Assembly: GCA_963806735.1 (NCBI GenBank)
Contig: CAWEBE010000031.1
Coordinates: 1-64,000, forward strand
Length of the DNA stretch: 64,000 nucleotides
From: CADEFX01 sp963806735
GTDB lineage: Bacteria > Pseudomonadota > Alphaproteobacteria > Rhizobiales > Hyphomicrobiaceae
Direction of reading: 5' to 3'
Shown: one piece after another, positions 61,469-64,000 of the stretch
Layout of the letters: every line of letters begins with the position of its first letter
How positions within the stretch are numbered: the stretch's first letter is position 1
Position numbers and translations under genes: made by a program
The notes under the pieces: generated by a model
The model's database searches: none
Told to the model about the DNA's origin: nothing
The model's input: only the letters and a program-made list of their open reading frames with translations

Positions 61469-62572
61469 TCAAGGGGCAGTGCCTCGGATGCCGTTCGCCT
61501 TTGCCGCCCGGGCAGGCGTTGCGCACTGCTCAGGTTGTTTGGCGGGCTCTCCGATCAGTCGCCCGTAGATCGTCACGTAGTCCTGTGCCATGCGAATAGC
61601 GGAAAACCGCTCCTCGAAACGCTGGCGCACACGACTGCGGTCGATCGCCAGGACCCGGCCGAGCATCTCGATGGCCTCATCCATCGTATCCACGATATGC
61701 CCTGTCACGCCCTCATCTATCACCTCGGCCACTGAGCCATTTCTGAAAGCGAGGATGGGCGTGCCGCATGCCATCGCCTCGATCATGGCGAGGCCAAATG
61801 GCTCTGGCCAGTCAATGGGGAACAGCAATGCGCGTGCGTCGCCCAGGAACTCGCTCTTGCGGCGATCATCGATCTCGCCGATGAAGTCGATGTCGGGATG
61901 CTTCAGCAGCGGCTCGATTTCTGCGCGGAAATAGGTCTCGTCGACGCGATCGACCTTGGCGGCAATCCGCAGCGGCAGGTCCACCGCGCGTGCAATTGCT
62001 ATTGCCCGATCAACACGCTTTTCGGGGGAGATGCGACCGATGAATGCCAGATAGCCGCCGCGTGGGCGAAGCGTCGGCGTGAGCAGATCGCGCGGCAAAC
62101 CGTGATAGACCGTGGCGATGAAGCTCGCATCGGGAACCGGCGCCCGCTGCGCATTCGAGATGGAAACGAGCGGCATCTCAGGAAAGCCGCGATAGAGATG
62201 CGCTAGGTCCGGCAGGTCCTGGCGACCGTGCAGCGTCGTCACCGTCCGATGGGCGGTCTCACTGAAGATTGGAAAATGGAACTGGTCGATGTGGAAGTGC
62301 AGGATGTCGAACTCGGACGCCATTCTGCGCACCTTGTCGAGCATCAGCATGTAGTAAGGAATGATGTCGCGGACGTTAGGATTGAGGCGCAGCGGCTGGG
62401 CGCAGCAGGGCACCAGCTCCGCGGCCGTGATGGATTGCGCGCTCGCGAACAGCGTTACTTTGTGGCCCAGCGCCACCAACGCCTCGGTCAGGTACGAAGC
62501 GACTTTTTCCGAGCCGCCGTAAAGGCGCGGCGGTATGCTCTCCATCAAGGGTGCAATCTGCGCGATTCTCAT
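61469..62572 (-). CDS. Family-4 glycosyltransferase (GT4)
   Basis: The 367-residue product begins MRIAQIAPLMESIPPRLYGG and has the two-domain GT-B layout. An N-terminal acceptor domain includes VTLFASAQSITAAELV and HFHIDQFHFPIFSETAHRTV. The C-terminal nucleotide-sugar domain has GGYLAFIGRISPEKRVDRAI and the E-x7-E motif in PEPFGLAMIEAMACGTPILA. GAGGAAACC precedes the ATG. It is a retaining transferase, sugar unknown. It lies between the debranching-type enzyme and the ABC exporter on the same strand. Confidence 0.88.
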   Translation of the reverse strand: MRIAQIAPLMESIPPRLYGGSEKVASYLTEALVALGHKVTLFASAQSITAAELVPCCAQPLRLNPNVRDIIPYYMLMLDKVRRMASEFDILHFHIDQFHFPIFSETAHRTVTTLHGRQDLPDLAHLYRGFPEMPLVSISNAQRAPVPDASFIATVYHGLPRDLLTPTLRPRGGYLAFIGRISPEKRVDRAIAIARAVDLPLRIAAKVDRVDETYFRAEIEPLLKHPDIDFIGEIDDRRKSEFLGDARALLFPIDWPEPFGLAMIEAMACGTPILAFRNGSVAEVIDEGVTGHIVDTMDEAIEMLGRVLAIDRSRVRQRFEERFSAIRMAQDYVTIYGRLIGEPAKQPEQCATPARAAKANGIRGTAP

Positions 62573-62659
62573 CGTGGGTTTCCTCGGGTTGCAGAGTGGT
62601 TGCCCGCCTGAGCGGCAGAAATGTGATCGACAGTGCTCCGCCCAATCATCGGCTTCCTC

Positions 62660-64000
62660 CTAAGCGGCCCGTGCAGACGAGTGAGCCAGGCGGCTCACCT
62701 CGGACTCTATTAGTTTGCGATAGACGCCATCGCTGCGCATGAGGTTCTCCGGCGAGCCGTCCTGCACCAGTCGTCCCCGTTCCAGCACGAGGATGCGATC
62801 GAAGCTGCGCACGGTGGACAGGCGATGCGCGATGGCGATGACGGTGCGGCCTAGCATTAAGCGGCCAAGGGCATCACGGATGAGTTCCTCCGACTCGCCG
62901 TCGAGGGCGGATGTCGCCTCATCCAGCAGCAGCAAGGGCGCCCCCTTGAGGAAGGCGCGGGCAATGGCGATCCTTTGCCGCTGCCCTCCAGATAGGCGGT
63001 GGCCTCGATCACCGACCAGGGTGTCGAGGCCGTCCGGCAGCTCCGCGATGAACTCGCAGCAGTGCGCAGCAGCCGCGGCCTCCCACACCTCGCTGTCACT
63101 GGCCTCGGGGCGCGCGTAGCGGATGTTCTCCATGAGGCTACGGTGAAACAGCGAGATGTCCTGAGGCACCATCGCAATGGCGCCGCGCAGACTTTGCTGT
63201 GTGACCTCGGTCACCTCCTGCCCGTCGATCAGGATCCGCCCGGACTGAATGTCGTAGAAGCGCTGGAGCAGTGCGAAGATCGTGGATTTGCCGGAACCCG
63301 ATGCCCCGACAAGACCCACGCGCTGCCCGGTGCCGATGTGGAAGTGGAGACCTTTGAAGATCGTCGGACAGTCCGGGTAGGCGAACGTGACGTCCTCGAA
63401 TGTGACGCTGGCGCTGCGTCCCCTTAACGTGGCCGCACCTGGACGATCGGACAACTGGTGTGGAACCAGCAGAGTGGAGAGAGCCTCCGAGAAGCGGGCC
63501 ATGTGCTGCGTGACGTCGACCAGCGCAACGGCAAGGTCGCGCGTTGCGTGCAGTACAGCCAGCCCGAGCGTGCACACGAGAATGACGTCGCCGGTGGTTG
63601 CGGCTCCGCGCCTCCACAACACGATCGCCCACGCCAGCAGGGCGATCGTCAACACAACCGTGACGAGCGCGTGCATGATGCGCAAGCGCTCAAGATATCG
63701 CAGGCTTTGCCGCCGCGCCGTCATCTCCTGCTCGACCGTGGCGTCGAAGCGTCGGTGTTCGCGAAGCAGGCCGCCGAACGACTTGACAATCGCCATGTTG
63801 CCAACCACGTCGGCGATCTCGCCGTCGACTGCAGCTGCCCGATCGGCAAACTTGTGGTGTAACGGCTTGCCTGCGGCAGCTCGGCCAAACATGACGGCAA
63901 TGACAATTCCGGCGACAAGCACGAGGCAGGCTGCCATCGCCCAGCTTACGGTGGCGACGAAGGCGATGGCGCACACCGTCGCAAGGCACGGCGGTAGAAC
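62660..64000 (-). CDS. ABC exporter (glucan-type permease-ATPase), partial at the edge
   Basis: The visible 446 codons give the last membrane helices (MHALVTVVLTIALLAWAIVL) and a complete ATPase domain. Walker A is in GLVGASGSGKSTIFALLQRF, the signature in GHRLSGGQRQRIAIARAFLK, Walker B in LLLLDEATSALDGE, and the H-loop in IAIAHRLSTVRS. The fused permease-ATPase layout matches cyclic-glucan exporters of the NdvA type, and the GT4 and debranching neighbours agree, but lipid or peptide exporters look similar. The 5' end lies beyond 64000. Confidence 0.85.
   Translation of the reverse strand, partial: VLPPCLATVCAIAFVATVSWAMAACLVLVAGIVIAVMFGRAAAGKPLHHKFADRAAAVDGEIADVVGNMAIVKSFGGLLREHRRFDATVEQEMTARRQSLRYLERLRIMHALVTVVLTIALLAWAIVLWRRGAATTGDVILVCTLGLAVLHATRDLAVALVDVTQHMARFSEALSTLLVPHQLSDRPGAATLRGRSASVTFEDVTFAYPDCPTIFKGLHFHIGTGQRVGLVGASGSGKSTIFALLQRFYDIQSGRILIDGQEVTEVTQQSLRGAIAMVPQDISLFHRSLMENIRYARPEASDSEVWEAAAAAHCCEFIAELPDGLDTLVGDRGHRLSGGQRQRIAIARAFLKGAPLLLLDEATSALDGESEELIRDALGRLMLGRTVIAIAHRLSTVRSFDRILVLERGRLVQDGSPENLMRSDGVYRKLIESEVSRLAHSSARAA

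Overview
The window looks like chromosomal DNA of a GC-rich alphaproteobacterium, most likely of the order Hyphomicrobiales (Rhizobiales). This rests on the family mix: a CheB/CheR-HWE kinase, DUF6894, DUF3303 and DUF1236-type proteins, many small His/Gly/Tyr-rich secreted proteins, a CbpA/CbpM pair, and tRNA-Ser remnants. I see no rRNA and no CRISPR array. Intact genes alternate with many gene fragments and frameshifted genes. Long genes such as the 1185-aa CheB/CheR hybrid and the 737-aa debranching-type enzyme are intact, so the damage is concentrated in accessory DNA and is not spread evenly as base-calling error would be.

Layout. 1-4.2 kb is a graveyard: an IspZ/YciB fragment, a tyrosine-recombinase remnant beside a half tRNA-Ser, a hybrid-kinase tail, a SPOR-domain tail and a C13-peptidase tail. 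4.2-8.1 kb has an M48-type membrane protease, small secreted proteins and a broken 3-methyladenine DNA glycosylase. 8.2-14.8 kb is mobile-element-like: a tRNA-Ser 3' fragment, a ParA plus ribbon-helix-helix pair with a palindromic divergent control region, an MbcA/ParS-type antitoxin with a RES toxin, an IS630-family element, and unknown genes. 14.8-19 kb holds a frameshifted TPR array, a CorC-like fragment, a Crp-like fragment and small ORFs. 19.8-25.1 kb carries the sensor hybrid and a DUF1186/SEC-C protein.

25.7-32 kb is a stress and energy neighbourhood: CbpM/CbpA, a small cytochrome c, a tandem UspA protein, an MgtC/DUF4010 membrane protein and a PPK2 kinase, with remnants of VIT, GlsB and iron-permease genes between them. 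32-46.6 kb is rearranged: an IS3 element truncating a DUF3047 gene, a broken kinase/receiver, a terminase fragment, a partial copy of a small-protein/otsB module, many small membrane or secreted proteins, and the intact IspZ/YciB copy in inverted orientation to the one at position 1.

46.6-64 kb is better preserved. It has an orphan nuoI, a DsrE / TAXI-binding-protein / coiled-coil-Sel1 gene trio, a frameshifted CadC-like regulator, a YihY-DUF883-YqjE-like operon, and a carbohydrate block: the small protein with trehalose-phosphatase on the + strand, followed by a debranching-type enzyme, a family-4 glycosyltransferase and an NdvA-like ABC exporter that runs off the right edge, all on the - strand. 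The block suggests making, trimming and exporting an osmotic or stress glucan or trehalose-type solute. The most unusual items are the DsrE/TAXI/coiled-coil trio, the repeated small-protein/otsB module, and the tRNA-bounded ParA/RES region.
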